Positions 1-7,758 of a stretch of DNA of 18,831 nt are shown here, in pieces. The DNA comes from Thermodesulfobacteriota bacterium. Lineage in GTDB: Bacteria > Desulfobacterota > Dissulfuribacteria > Dissulfuribacterales > UBA3076. The position numbers and the translations under genes are program-made. The DNA is taken from positions 1 to 18,831 of the forward strand of contig QNAY01000001.1 of the NCBI GenBank assembly GCA_003645605.1, given 5' to 3'. How positions within the stretch are numbered: position 1 is the first letter of the stretch; every line of letters begins with the position of its first letter. Under the pieces are notes generated by a model. The model did not search any database and was not told the origin of the DNA. It saw nothing but the letters and a program-made list of their open reading frames with translations.

Positions 1-156
1 GCCAAAGATCCCATCTCTACCCGGGATTTGACTGAATTCTATCGTCACTATCAGGAGTCCAATCGTAAAAAGCGAGAGAGGATGATTCAGGATCCGGGTC
101 TTTTTATCAAGGCATTACGTGCCGCTCGGCAAAAAGATCAGGTCTACCGGAATTAA
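1..156 (+). CDS. C-terminal end of an unidentified protein (cut by the window edge)
   Basis: An open frame enters at base 1 and stops with TAA at 154-156, giving 51 residues with no start inside the window. The fragment is rich in charged and aromatic residues (TRDLTEFYRHYQESNRKKRE, then DPGLFIKALRAARQ) and looks helical and soluble. I do not recognise it with confidence. The closest impression is the C-terminal tail of ParB-nuclease-like proteins found near mobile elements, but that is a guess. It is followed directly by REP-like repeats and a dead transposase fragment, which suggests an accessory region. Its frame is open throughout and the composition is protein-like, so I think it is a real gene end rather than a chance ORF. 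Confidence 0.55.
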   Translation, partial: AKDPISTRDLTEFYRHYQESNRKKRERMIQDPGLFIKALRAARQKDQVYRN

Positions 157-170
157 TGTGGAATAATTTT

Positions 171-233
171 GTAACCGTTCACGGGATTACAACGCCCGTT
201 TTGCCGCACACCGAACTGTAAGCGTTCACAGGG
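171..233. repeat. REP-like repeat, two degenerate direct copies
   Basis: GTAACCGTTCACGGG at 171-185 is followed at 218-233 by GTAAGCGTTCACAGGG, a near-identical copy with one substitution and one inserted base. An exact copy of the first, in opposite orientation, sits at 12437-12451 upstream of the nuo promoter. Short, dispersed, intergenic copies in both orientations are typical of REP-type repeats, and a transposase fragment of the REP-associated type lies 55 bp downstream. Confidence 0.55.
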
Positions 234-257
234 TGCTACAGATGCGAGGCAGGGTGA

Positions 258-272
258 AAAATTGGGGACGTA
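258..272. repeat. 15-bp direct repeat, left copy
   Basis: AAAATTGGGGACGTA occurs here and again, exactly and in the same orientation, at 1345-1359. The left copy lies 15 bp beyond the stop of the transposase remnant, where RAYT genes typically have their cognate REP sequence. The two copies bracket the vapBC pair. Confidence 0.65.
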
Positions 273-287
273 AGAGACTAGTTTGAC

Positions 288-395
288 TTACTCTTTCGTT
301 CTCCTTGTAATTGTCTTGGAGATAGCAGACATAGAAACTCCGAGCTGTCAGGCTACTTTCGCCAAGGGGATTCCATAATCCTGTACCAGTTGATA
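288..395 (-). pseudogene. Decayed C-terminal fragment of a REP-associated (RAYT/Y1-like) transposase
   Basis: On the minus strand the frame ending in TAA at 290-288 reads YQLVQDYGIPLAKVA, an in-frame TGA, then QLGVSMSAISKTITRRTKE. The GIPLAKVA-(R)-QLGVS-SAISK pattern is a helix-turn-helix like the one that often ends REP-associated tyrosine transposases of Deltaproteobacteria. The TGA stands where an arginine codon (CGA) would be expected, and another stop (TAG) lies just upstream at 396-398. No catalytic HUH domain is present. I read this as the remnant of a dead transposase whose N-terminal part is lost. The family call comes from the short helix-turn-helix and the adjacent repeats, not from catalytic residues. 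Confidence 0.55.
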
Positions 396-529
396 CTATA
401 TGCGGCCTGACTGTAAGATAAAAACGCTACAACTGTTCACTCGAAGTTCCTTTGGGTTGATAGAGGTCCCGGACGCCTACCCACCATCGCGAACTCAGGC
501 ATGCGGGGATGAAGATCATCTGCAACCCC

Positions 530-931
530 TCAGCGAGAGGCGTCAATTTTTTGGTGGAGTTTGTCCCAATCAAGAATTTTTTTGTCAGCCGTTACAAGGA
601 TTGCGGAGTTTTCGAGCACTGTGGCAACGATCATGCGGTCTGCAGGATCGCCGTGAAAAGCCTGCAACTGACCGGCACGGAGAGCAGTTGAGCCCTGTAG
701 TGGAATTTCCAGCAAACCGTTTTGCAGCAGTTCAATACGCCAGACATCAAGCTCTATCTGGATATCCAGTCGTTTTTTTCTGACCAGCATAGCAATTTCC
801 CAAAAACTGATAGACGCTACGCCAAGTTGACCGGATGCCAGCGCCCTGTTAATTGTTTGTAATGCATTTGTTCCTAATCGTGGGTTTCCTTCATCCAGCC
901 ATACGAGAACGTGTGTATCAAGTAACAGCAT
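530..931 (-). CDS. vapC: VapC-type PIN-domain toxin (predicted ribonuclease)
   Basis: This 133-residue protein is a complete PIN domain, the length usual for VapC toxins. Metal-binding acidic residues fall where expected: Asp5 in MLLLDTHVLVWL, Glu45 in ISFWEIAML, Asp95 and Asp98 in AFHGDPADRMIVAT, and Asp116 in ILVTADKKILDW. Family members are Mg-dependent endoribonucleases that cut tRNA or rRNA and arrest growth until bound by their antitoxin. I chose ATG at 931 because it overlaps the antitoxin stop (TAATG), the usual translational coupling of such pairs; an in-frame ATG at 946 would add five residues. The pair sits among repeats and transposase debris, which fits an acquired module. The fold is intact with no frameshift, so it is probably functional. 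Confidence 0.93.
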   Translation of the reverse strand: MLLLDTHVLVWLDEGNPRLGTNALQTINRALASGQLGVASISFWEIAMLVRKKRLDIQIELDVWRIELLQNGLLEIPLQGSTALRAGQLQAFHGDPADRMIVATVLENSAILVTADKKILDWDKLHQKIDASR

Positions 932-1155
932 TAAGTGGCATCCCATTCAATATCCAAGGGGGCGATCAGATCATCTTTGCTCTGTATCTTTCCTTTATGC
1001 AGGCCAAAAAGTGTTTTCGGCACTGTGCGATACGCCTTCAAGATAGAAACAGGTTTCCCATTTTTTGTGATCGCAATTTCTTCCCCTGTCCGGTTTACCT
1101 CATCCATTAAGTGCAGGCATTTTGCTTTGAATTCTGATGCTTTAATTGTTTGCAT
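931..1155 (-). CDS. vapB: Phd/YefM-family antitoxin of the VapC toxin
   Basis: This 74-residue protein begins MQTIKASEFKAKCLHLMDEV and continues GEEIAITKNGKPVSIL, the standard Phd/YefM DNA-binding fold. The variable C-terminal part (about residues 47-74, ending DIEWDAT) would wrap the toxin. It should neutralise VapC and repress its own promoter. I chose ATG at 1155 because AGGAG lies 6 nt upstream and the family starts at this methionine. The frame is open further upstream to 1263, but that extension does not match the family. Its stop codon overlaps the toxin start by one base, so the two genes are co-translated. Gene symbols for toxin-antitoxin pairs vary: the toxin is PIN (VapC), while the antitoxin belongs to Phd/YefM rather than AbrB-type VapB. 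Confidence 0.9.
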   Translation of the reverse strand: MQTIKASEFKAKCLHLMDEVNRTGEEIAITKNGKPVSILKAYRTVPKTLFGLHKGKIQSKDDLIAPLDIEWDAT

Positions 1156-1274
1156 GTTACACTCCTCAGATGTATTCATTTTGCTGGAGTATCCACTTTG
1201 CTCTCCTTGTGCTTCTGTTTTTTCATTAAAAGCAGGAGAAACGAACCGGATAGCCCCTTCCACTTTTATTTCCT

Positions 1275-1303
1275 GTCATAACCATAGTCATCATCATAGT
1301 CAA
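1275..1303 (-). promoter_or_regulatory. Possible promoter/operator of the toxin-antitoxin pair
   Basis: On the minus strand TTGACT (1303-1298) is followed after 17 bp by TATGAC (1280-1275), a fair sigma-70 pair reading toward the antitoxin about 120 bp away. CATAGTCA occurs twice in tandem (1283-1290 and 1295-1302) across the -35 and spacer and could be the antitoxin's operator. Only the sequence match supports this. Confidence 0.3.
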
Positions 1304-1344
1304 TAACGAACTTTAATAGACGCAGAATAAGCTAAGAAAACGGG

Positions 1345-1359
1345 AAAATTGGGGACGTA
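1345..1359. repeat. 15-bp direct repeat, right copy
   Basis: AAAATTGGGGACGTA is an exact copy of 258-272 in the same orientation. It directly precedes the damaged ORF that follows and closes the interval containing vapBC. Confidence 0.65.
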
Positions 1360-1401
1360 GATGTGCAATTTGCCGATGTGAGTGGCATGGAGCATTTGGA
1401 C

Positions 1402-1722
1402 ATGCTAATGACACGCAGTGAAATTGCTAAAAATGAGTTACACTTGTCAGATGAGGAGCGAGAGCGTGTGCTAAAGGCGGATAGACAGCTTTTACAACGA
1501 GCCAAGCAATTCTACAAATCTATCCAAAGAATAGCTGATTTAGCCAGTTGGCGGCGTGATGAGAACATACCGGTAACACAATGGTGGTGGTATGATGATG
1601 CCCAAAGCCACGGCGTTTTTCGCTTTTGCTATTTCAGTATAACTAGAAGACCATGGCAAGGCCTTGCTGGGCAGCGTTCGCTACTTGTGCAAGCCCTTCG
1701 GGTAATATTCCAAGATACATAA
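1402..1722 (+). pseudogene. Damaged small gene running into the end of nuoN
   Basis: The frame is open from before 1363. The protein-like part runs from the methionines at 1402 and 1408 (MTRSEIAKNELHLSDEERE) through ADLASWRRDENIP to TQWWWYDD near 1600. That segment has strong coding character: helical, charged and with a Trp-rich end. It resembles small uncharacterised proteins that I recall ending soon after the WWWY motif, but I cannot name a family. The remaining 40 or so residues are low quality and the frame stops at 1722 only after crossing 80 bp antisense to nuoN, so the natural stop seems lost by a small indel. The 15-bp repeat lies directly upstream and may have removed the original N-terminus. 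GGAG at 1389-1392 could serve the ATG at 1402. Treat as a remnant or a recently altered gene. Confidence 0.4.
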
Positions 1723-3193
1723 TCCCTAGAGCAGCAGCAATCAACGCTATCATTGAAGGGACACCCACTCTGCCGGCAACTACCTCCCTGGATGGCTCCA
1801 CCATATACAACATCCAGATCACCCTCAGGTAGTAATATGCCCCGATAACACAGGTCATTATACCCAGCGCTGCAAGCACGAAATATCCTTCTTTTATGGC
1901 CGCTGCAAACAAGTAGAACTTACCGATAAAACCGGCAGTGGGAGGAAGCCCCGCCATGGAAACCAGGAACAGGGCCATTAGAAAACTGAGAGCAGGATAC
2001 TTGAACCCCAACCCTTTGTAATCGTCCAGAGTCTGAGCCTTTCCTTCCTGACCATCCAATAGATAGAGCACGCCAAAGGCCCCCATATTCATCAAAGTAT
2101 ATGCGAAGAGATAGAACAGCACACCCATGCGGCCTTCATCATTTGCTGCAAGAATCCCCAAGACCATGTACCCGGCATGGGCAATGGAGGAATAGGCCAG
2201 CATGCGCTTCACATTCTGTTGAGACACTGCAACCAGGTTGCCCACAAACATGGTAATAAGGGCCAGCCACCACAGCAGGGGTTTCCAATAGACTGCCAAA
2301 GCTGCCAGGTTGACTGTGGATTGAAACTCGGGTTGCCCGCTGTGCGCAAGAATCGGAGTAAAAGTAACATATAAGAGCTTGATAAATATCCCAAAGGCCC
2401 CTGCCTTCACTGCTGTTGCCATAAAACCGGTTATAATCGCGGGGCTACCCTCATAGACATCCGGAGTCCACATATGGAAGGGTACAAGGGCCATTTTGAA
2501 GAACAGACCCGACATCAGCATAGCCATAGCAATAAGCACCCCGGGGTTCTCAAGAAGAGGACCTGCGGACAGTATCTGAGCAATCTTTGTGATATTGACA
2601 GTACCGGTCAAGCCATACATCAGTGCAACCCCGAAGAGGAAAAACGCAGACCCGAAACTCCCAAGAAGGAAATACTTAAGGGCCCCCTCCTGTGACTTCC
2701 TGTCGTTTTTCAGGTATGCAGCCAAGACATATACAGACATGGACATCACCTCAAGAGCGATGAACATCATGAGCAAATCAACTGACTGGACCATGGCGAT
2801 GGTGCCATAAACCGCAAATACAAGCAGTATGAAATATTCTGATCTAACCAGTTTATTGTTCCGCAAATAGCCGATACTCATCAGGCTCGCGAATATACCT
2901 GCCACCAAGACTATGGCCGACACAAATATGGAAAATTTCTCTGTAGAAAAGACATCAACTAATACTATTTCATTGATTGTCCTCCCAGTGCAAATCATAT
3001 ATTTCAACGCAACTAAAAAACTCAGAGCAGTAAGCCAACCCATTGTTGCTACATGATCCGGTTTCTCATCTGTTGAAAGCCAAAGGTCAACAAAAATAAG
3101 CAACAGACCGGCAATAAGGAGGATTATCTGTCCACCAGCTACCTGCCATAGCTGACTCAGGCTAAAGGAAAAACCAAGGTCGCTCATATTCAT
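1643..3193 (-). CDS. nuoN: NADH-quinone oxidoreductase-type complex I subunit N
   Basis: NuoN is one of three antiporter-like, proton-translocating subunits of the complex I membrane arm, the one nearest the quinone-binding end. The 516 residues are almost entirely membrane helices, the usual length. Conserved charged residues of the proton path are present: Glu148 in FIALEVMSMSVY, Lys233 in FFKMALVPFHMW, and the adjacent PDVYEGSPAIITGFMATAVK segment with Lys263. ATG at 3193 overlaps the nuoM stop (TAATG); a second ATG at 3187 is better spaced from the AGGAG of the coupled region and could be the true start. It is the last gene of the operon. Its end is overlapped by the damaged convergent ORF, and I see no convincing T-rich terminator behind it. 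Confidence 0.97.
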   Translation of the reverse strand: MNMSDLGFSFSLSQLWQVAGGQIILLIAGLLLIFVDLWLSTDEKPDHVATMGWLTALSFLVALKYMICTGRTINEIVLVDVFSTEKFSIFVSAIVLVAGIFASLMSIGYLRNNKLVRSEYFILLVFAVYGTIAMVQSVDLLMMFIALEVMSMSVYVLAAYLKNDRKSQEGALKYFLLGSFGSAFFLFGVALMYGLTGTVNITKIAQILSAGPLLENPGVLIAMAMLMSGLFFKMALVPFHMWTPDVYEGSPAIITGFMATAVKAGAFGIFIKLLYVTFTPILAHSGQPEFQSTVNLAALAVYWKPLLWWLALITMFVGNLVAVSQQNVKRMLAYSSIAHAGYMVLGILAANDEGRMGVLFYLFAYTLMNMGAFGVLYLLDGQEGKAQTLDDYKGLGFKYPALSFLMALFLVSMAGLPPTAGFIGKFYLFAAAIKEGYFVLAALGIMTCVIGAYYYLRVIWMLYMVEPSREVVAGRVGVPSMIALIAAALGIMYLGILPEGLAQVANAAQQGLAMVF

Positions 3194-4770
3194 TACTCCT
3201 TAGCCGAACTCACATCTAAAGGCGTCTTGTCATCAACAAAGGCATGATGCTCTAAAACCGCACCCGGGGACGCAGGTTCAGAGATCTTAACCTGACTGAT
3301 AAAGTGATCCACTGAGCTATGCATCTTGCTCAGGAAGAAATTGGGATACAGACCTATCCAGAATACTAGTGCAACCAGAGGTAGGAGATATGCCAATTCC
3401 CTGCGATTCAAGTCCTTAAGTTTTTCGTTCTTGGGGTTTGAGACCCTTCCGTAGAAAACCCTCTGAAACATCCATAACATATAAATTGCCCCAAGGACCA
3501 CACCAGTTGCAGCCAATACAGCATAAGCCTTATTCACCTCAAAGACCCCTAACAGGATAAGAAATTCACCAATAAACCCGTTAGTAGTGGGAAATCCAAC
3601 ACTTGACAGGGTTATAAGGAAAAAGATAGAGGCATAGATAGGCATCGGCCTGCAAATCCCTCCGTATTCCGCGATCATACGGGTATGGCGTCTTTCATAA
3701 ACCACACCTACCAAGAGGAACAAGGCGCCTGTGGAAATGCCGTGGTTGATCATCTGGAGGATCGAACCCTCAACACCATGACGGTTCAAAACAAAAAGCC
3801 CGATCATACAATAACCAAGGTGCGATACCGATGAATAGGCCACCAGCTTCTTGATATCCGGCTGAACCATGGCCACCATTGCCCCGTAAATAATGCCGAT
3901 AATCGAGAGAACTACAATAAGCGGAGTAAAGAAGGCCGACCCTTCAGGGAAGAGGGGCATTGCAAACCGGAAAAACCCATACGTACCCATCTTCAGAAGA
4001 ATGCCGGCAAGAATTACCGACCCGGCGGTTGGTGCTTCAACGTGGGCGTCCGGCAACCACGTATGGAGAGGAAACATCGGGACCTTGATTGCAAATGCCA
4101 GGGCAAACGCTGCGAAGAAGAGTAGCTCATACGTCCTTGCAAGATCAGTGTTGTATAAAGAAAGCAAGCTGAAGGTCAACTCACCGGTTTGCTGATTATG
4201 GAAGTAAACAAGTCCGATGATACACACCAGCATGAGGAACGATCCAACTGCAGTAAAGAGGAAAAACTTTATTGCAGCATATATCCTTCGTTCTCCGCCC
4301 CACACACCTATGATCAGCCACATAGGGATGAGCATAATTTCCCAGAATTCGTAGAAAAGAAAGAGATCCAGCGATACAAATGTCCCGAGCATTGCTGTCT
4401 CAAGGACCAGCATCATTATCTGGAATTCCTTCACCTTTTTTGTAATGGCCGACCACGTGGAGAGGATCGTAAGCGGGGTAAGAAAGGTGGTCAAAAGTAC
4501 GAGCCAGAATGCAAGACCATCCAAACCCATAAAATAGGTAATGCCATAGCTGGGGATCCAGGAATATTGCTCTATGAATTGGAACCCTGCCACATCGGGA
4601 TCGAAATCAAAATACAATCTCAGCGAAACAATAAACACCAATGTGGATATTACCATCGACACCCAGCGGATGGCATTCTTCCCTGATTCACTCCGCTGCG
4701 GGATAAAGAGAATAGCCAACACTCCCAACAGGGGTAAGAAGGTTACATAGGTTAATATGGGAGCATTCAT
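3193..4770 (-). CDS. nuoM: Complex I membrane subunit M
   Basis: NuoM is the middle antiporter-like subunit of the membrane arm, translocating one proton per cycle. The protein has 525 residues with about 14 membrane helices. Hallmarks are Glu144 in LFLFYEFWEIMLIPMW, Lys229 in AFAIKVPMFPLHTWLPDA, and Lys260 in the helix after HVEAPTAGSVILAGILLK, equivalent to the proton-path residues of the E. coli subunit. The soluble C-terminal tail (about residues 490-525) is short and polar. Its stop overlaps the nuoN start by one base. An 84-bp gap separates it from nuoL, one of the few gaps in the operon; no gene or clear signal is visible there. Confidence 0.97.
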   Translation of the reverse strand: MNAPILTYVTFLPLLGVLAILFIPQRSESGKNAIRWVSMVISTLVFIVSLRLYFDFDPDVAGFQFIEQYSWIPSYGITYFMGLDGLAFWLVLLTTFLTPLTILSTWSAITKKVKEFQIMMLVLETAMLGTFVSLDLFLFYEFWEIMLIPMWLIIGVWGGERRIYAAIKFFLFTAVGSFLMLVCIIGLVYFHNQQTGELTFSLLSLYNTDLARTYELLFFAAFALAFAIKVPMFPLHTWLPDAHVEAPTAGSVILAGILLKMGTYGFFRFAMPLFPEGSAFFTPLIVVLSIIGIIYGAMVAMVQPDIKKLVAYSSVSHLGYCMIGLFVLNRHGVEGSILQMINHGISTGALFLLVGVVYERRHTRMIAEYGGICRPMPIYASIFFLITLSSVGFPTTNGFIGEFLILLGVFEVNKAYAVLAATGVVLGAIYMLWMFQRVFYGRVSNPKNEKLKDLNRRELAYLLPLVALVFWIGLYPNFFLSKMHSSVDHFISQVKISEPASPGAVLEHHAFVDDKTPLDVSSAKE

Positions 4771-4854
4771 AATCTACCCTTCGATCCTTTTGTTTTGTTA
4801 CACTCCATAACTGCTCTTTCCTGGCCCCGTTCCATAAATTAAACCCAGCCGATT

Positions 4855-6831
4855 TTACACAATGAAAAACCAGAGCATTACAACAAGTCCAAGGACCATA
4901 AATGCCCCGTAGGTCTGCACATAACCATTATGGACCAGCCTTAGCGCACCTGATCCCCTTTGTACCCACCACGCCTGTCCATTCGCTCCTATGTCGTCGA
5001 TGATAAACGCATCCACGACCTTCCAAAGAAACATTGAGAGATAATAAAACGGCAGAACAACTACGTAGTAGTATATTTCATCAACCCAGTATTTATTGTA
5101 GACAAGCCTGTGATATATGGAAAAAGTCTCCGCAAGCTTTCCTGGCAGTACGTCAACACGACGTATATAGATATGATAAGCCAGAGAAATACCCCCAATG
5201 GCAACAGCCACTGAGCCAGCCATAAGGACCCACTCTACAACGGTGGAATGGTGTTGCACACCAGCGTAGGCACCAATTATTTCGTGTGAGCTGGCAAATA
5301 CAGGCTCAAAGAAATTTTCCAGGATATTGGGTACATGTCCAAAAAGATTGCCGATTAAATGCGGCACTCCCAGCCAGCCCCCAAATACTGCGAGAAAAGC
5401 CAGGATCATAAGAGGACCTGTCATACTTAGTGGCGATTCATGTAAGTGATGGGCCTGTTCCTCAGTACCGCGGAACTTACCATGAAAGGTCATGAAAATA
5501 AGCCTGAACATATAAAAGGCCGTTATTCCAGCGGCAAGAACGCCGATAAACCAAACTATCTTACCTACAACAGGATAATACGGGAAAGTGAAAGCTTTCC
5601 ACAGAATCTCGTCCTTGCTGAAAAACCCTGCAAAAGGAGGAATCCCGGAAATCGCTATGGTTGCAAAAAGCATGGTGATATATGTGATGGGTATCTTCTT
5701 CCAAAGGCCGCCCATACTCCTCATATCCTGATCCCCGCCCATGGCGTGAATTACAGAACCGGCGCAAAGGAACAAGCACGCCTTGAAAAAGGCATGGGTC
5801 ATAAGATGAAATATCCCTGCCCCGTATGCAGCCACACTCACACCTATGAACATATAGCCCAACTGACTTACAGTGGAGTAAGCAAGAACCCTCTTGATAT
5901 CATTCTGCAGAATACCAATCGTTGCCGCTATAAAAGCAGTGGCCGCAGACATCAGTACCAAGACCAGTAACGCAGTGGGAGCAAGGGTGAAAAGAACATT
6001 GGTCCTTGCTATCATATATACGCCGGCGGTCACCATTGTGGCGGCATGTATGAGTGCTGAAACAGGCGTCGGGCCGGCCATTGCATCCGGCAGCCAGACA
6101 AACAAAGGGATCTGTGCTGATTTTCCGGTTGCTCCCAGAAATAGCAGAAGGCATATGGCTATCATTACCGGTGAGTTCATGGCCATGATCCCCTGCTCAT
6201 ACATGTGAGCCGCCTTTGGGAATATATCCAAATAGGATAAGGAACCAAAGGTAATGAATATCAGGAACATGCCAAGGAGAAAACCAAAGTCTCCAATCCG
6301 GTTCACAATAAAGGCCTTTTTACCCGCATCCGCATTCACGTTTTCTTTGTACCAGAAACCGATCAGCAGATAGGAGGCGAGGCCTACGCCCTCCCAGCCG
6401 ACAAACATCACTACATAGTTGGAACCCAGCACCAGCATTATCATGAAGAACACAAACATGTTGAGGTAGGAGAAGAACCTCCAGGCTGCCTCATCATGTG
6501 CCATGTAACCTGTGCTGTATATATGAATAACAAAACTCACGCCCGTAACCACCAGGATCATCACAGCGGAAAGCGGATCCATCATCAAGGCAATATCAAT
6601 ATTAAGATTGCCTACGCTTATCCAACTCCAAAGGACCTGTACGAGCAACCTGTCTTCAGCCGGGCTGCATGCCAGTTGGTACACGGCCAAAATGGAAAAT
6701 AGAAAGGCCAAGCCTATAGAGGAACAGCCAATGCAGAAAACACCGGATTTCCCAATCTTTTGCCCAAGCAGGCCATTAATCAGAAATCCTATAAAAGGCA
6801 GTAATGGTATGAGATACAGATAACCTTCCAT
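4855..6831 (-). CDS. nuoL: Complex I membrane subunit L
   Basis: NuoL is the distal antiporter-like subunit at the tip of the membrane arm. At 658 residues it has the expected length, including the long C-terminal lateral helix and its anchoring membrane helix (from about KYWVDEIYYYVVVLPFYYL to the end). The proton-path residues Glu147 (GWEGVGLASYLLIGFWY) and Lys237 (GATGKSAQIPLFVWLPDAM) are intact, as is the motif GPTPVSALIHAATMVTAGVY. The start ATG at 6831 follows a GGGAG ribosome binding site. The 66-bp gap from nuoK contains a small 5-bp hairpin (6854-6867) of unknown meaning. No truncation or frameshift is visible. Confidence 0.97.
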   Translation of the reverse strand: MEGYLYLIPLLPFIGFLINGLLGQKIGKSGVFCIGCSSIGLAFLFSILAVYQLACSPAEDRLLVQVLWSWISVGNLNIDIALMMDPLSAVMILVVTGVSFVIHIYSTGYMAHDEAAWRFFSYLNMFVFFMIMLVLGSNYVVMFVGWEGVGLASYLLIGFWYKENVNADAGKKAFIVNRIGDFGFLLGMFLIFITFGSLSYLDIFPKAAHMYEQGIMAMNSPVMIAICLLLFLGATGKSAQIPLFVWLPDAMAGPTPVSALIHAATMVTAGVYMIARTNVLFTLAPTALLVLVLMSAATAFIAATIGILQNDIKRVLAYSTVSQLGYMFIGVSVAAYGAGIFHLMTHAFFKACLFLCAGSVIHAMGGDQDMRSMGGLWKKIPITYITMLFATIAISGIPPFAGFFSKDEILWKAFTFPYYPVVGKIVWFIGVLAAGITAFYMFRLIFMTFHGKFRGTEEQAHHLHESPLSMTGPLMILAFLAVFGGWLGVPHLIGNLFGHVPNILENFFEPVFASSHEIIGAYAGVQHHSTVVEWVLMAGSVAVAIGGISLAYHIYIRRVDVLPGKLAETFSIYHRLVYNKYWVDEIYYYVVVLPFYYLSMFLWKVVDAFIIDDIGANGQAWWVQRGSGALRLVHNGYVQTYGAFMVLGLVVMLWFFIV

Positions 6832-6897
6832 GAATAGCTCCCTACATAGACAGGGTGTTTATACACCAAAAACCATAATTAGCTGAATGCGTATTCT

Positions 6898-7200
6898 TTA
6901 CCATTTCAATACATTAAATTTGGTTATGTCCACTTCCCGAACATGCCGGAAGAGCGCTATTAATATCGCAAGGCCGACAGCAACCTCAGCCGCAGCCACT
7001 GCAAAAATAAAAATGACCATAACCTGCCCTGCCATGTCGCCCATAAAATTGGAAAAGGCCACCAGCATCAGATTTACTGCATTGAGCATAAGTTCAATAG
7101 ACATAAACAGGATCAGGGCGTTTCTCCTTGTACAAAAGCCGACGGTCCCCAAGCCAAAGAGTATTGATGACAAAACTATATAGTGTGTGAGCGATGCCAT
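6898..7200 (-). CDS. nuoK: Complex I membrane subunit K
   Basis: NuoK is a small subunit of three membrane helices that sits between the quinone-binding part and the antiporter-like subunits and contributes to the proton path. At 100 residues it matches the E. coli length. The two functionally important buried glutamates are at the same positions, Glu36 ([14 protein letters not shown]) and Glu72 ([14 protein letters not shown]). ATG at 7200 follows GAGGG. It is 11 bp downstream of nuoJ in the same operon. Confidence 0.97.
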   Translation of the reverse strand: MASLTHYIVLSSILFGLGTVGFCTRRNALILFMSIELMLNAVNLMLVAFSNFMGDMAGQVMVIFIFAVAAAEVAVGLAILIALFRHVREVDITKFNVLKW

Positions 7201-7211
7201 TCAGCCCTCTC

Positions 7212-7718
7212 TTAAAGTTTCTTCTTGCATAGATAGATCCCGCCGATCAGTGCTACAAGCAGGAGTACGGATACGACTTCAAAATGAAGCAAAAAGTCCC
7301 GGAAAAGCAAATCACCAAACATTGATGGGTTTCCAAATCCTTCAGGGAGCGCCTTCATAGACACTATCTCCGACACGCCCTTTGTCCCAACTGCTATGAG
7401 ACCAATTAAACACAACCCGAGTAAGGCACCTGCGCCCCTGTATGAGACATTGGCCTGTATGGCCGCCAGCCGTTCACCCGGTGCCATGAGAAGCATGATG
7501 ACAAACACAACCAGGATCAGGATGGCCCCGGCATAAATGGCTACCTGGAAAATAGCGATCAACGGGGCATGCAGATGAAGATACAGGCCGGCAAGAGCAA
7601 TAAATACCGTAAGCAGTCCCATGGCACTGGGCAATGCGTCCCTTGCGGCTATGGTAAATAGCCCGGCCAGAACTGACATGCTGGCAAATACCCAGAAATA
7701 TAAATCCATATCAATCAC
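7212..7718 (-). CDS. nuoJ: Complex I membrane subunit J
   Basis: NuoJ is a five-helix membrane subunit next to NuoK and NuoA; its third helix changes conformation during the catalytic cycle. The 168-residue protein carries the family signature FQVAIYAGAILILVVFVIML. The listed start is GTG at 7718, with AGAGGA 5-6 nt upstream; an in-frame ATG at 7709 (MDLYFW) is the main alternative and would remove three residues. A 40-bp gap separates it from nuoI. The C-terminus ends in a basic KKKL after the last helix. Confidence 0.96.
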   Translation of the reverse strand: MIDMDLYFWVFASMSVLAGLFTIAARDALPSAMGLLTVFIALAGLYLHLHAPLIAIFQVAIYAGAILILVVFVIMLLMAPGERLAAIQANVSYRGAGALLGLCLIGLIAVGTKGVSEIVSMKALPEGFGNPSMFGDLLFRDFLLHFEVVSVLLLVALIGGIYLCKKKL

Positions 7719-7758
7719 CCGATTCCTCTACATCTATAACGTACTTTCAACACCTGGT

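Larger units (their letters stand above)
157..529. other. Repeat-rich stretch without an intact gene
   Basis: This 373-bp stretch lies between the partial gene at the left edge and vapC. It contains two related copies of a REP-like motif (171-185 and 218-233), one copy of a 15-bp direct repeat (258-272), and the decayed C-terminal end of a REP-associated transposase on the minus strand (288-395). From about 396 to 529 I see nothing I can support: open frames there run antisense into vapC and have no recognisable protein features. Confidence 0.6.

Noticed and set aside
400..783. Plus-strand open frame of 127 codons.
   Set aside because: It runs antisense over vapC and the transposase debris, and has no protein-like pattern or ribosome binding site.
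1156..1263. Extended start of the antitoxin gene (36 extra residues).
   Set aside because: The Phd/YefM family begins at the methionine at 1155, which has AGGAG at the right distance.
4189..4686. Long plus-strand open frame (165 codons) and a similar one at 5446-5970.
   Set aside because: Both are antisense to nuoM and nuoL and mirror the codon bias of those genes; composition is rich in His, Lys and Cys as expected for shadows.
6854..6867. Small hairpin GGTGT-TTAT-ACACC between nuoK and nuoL.
   Set aside because: The 5-bp stem has no U-run or known motif; too weak to call a regulatory site.
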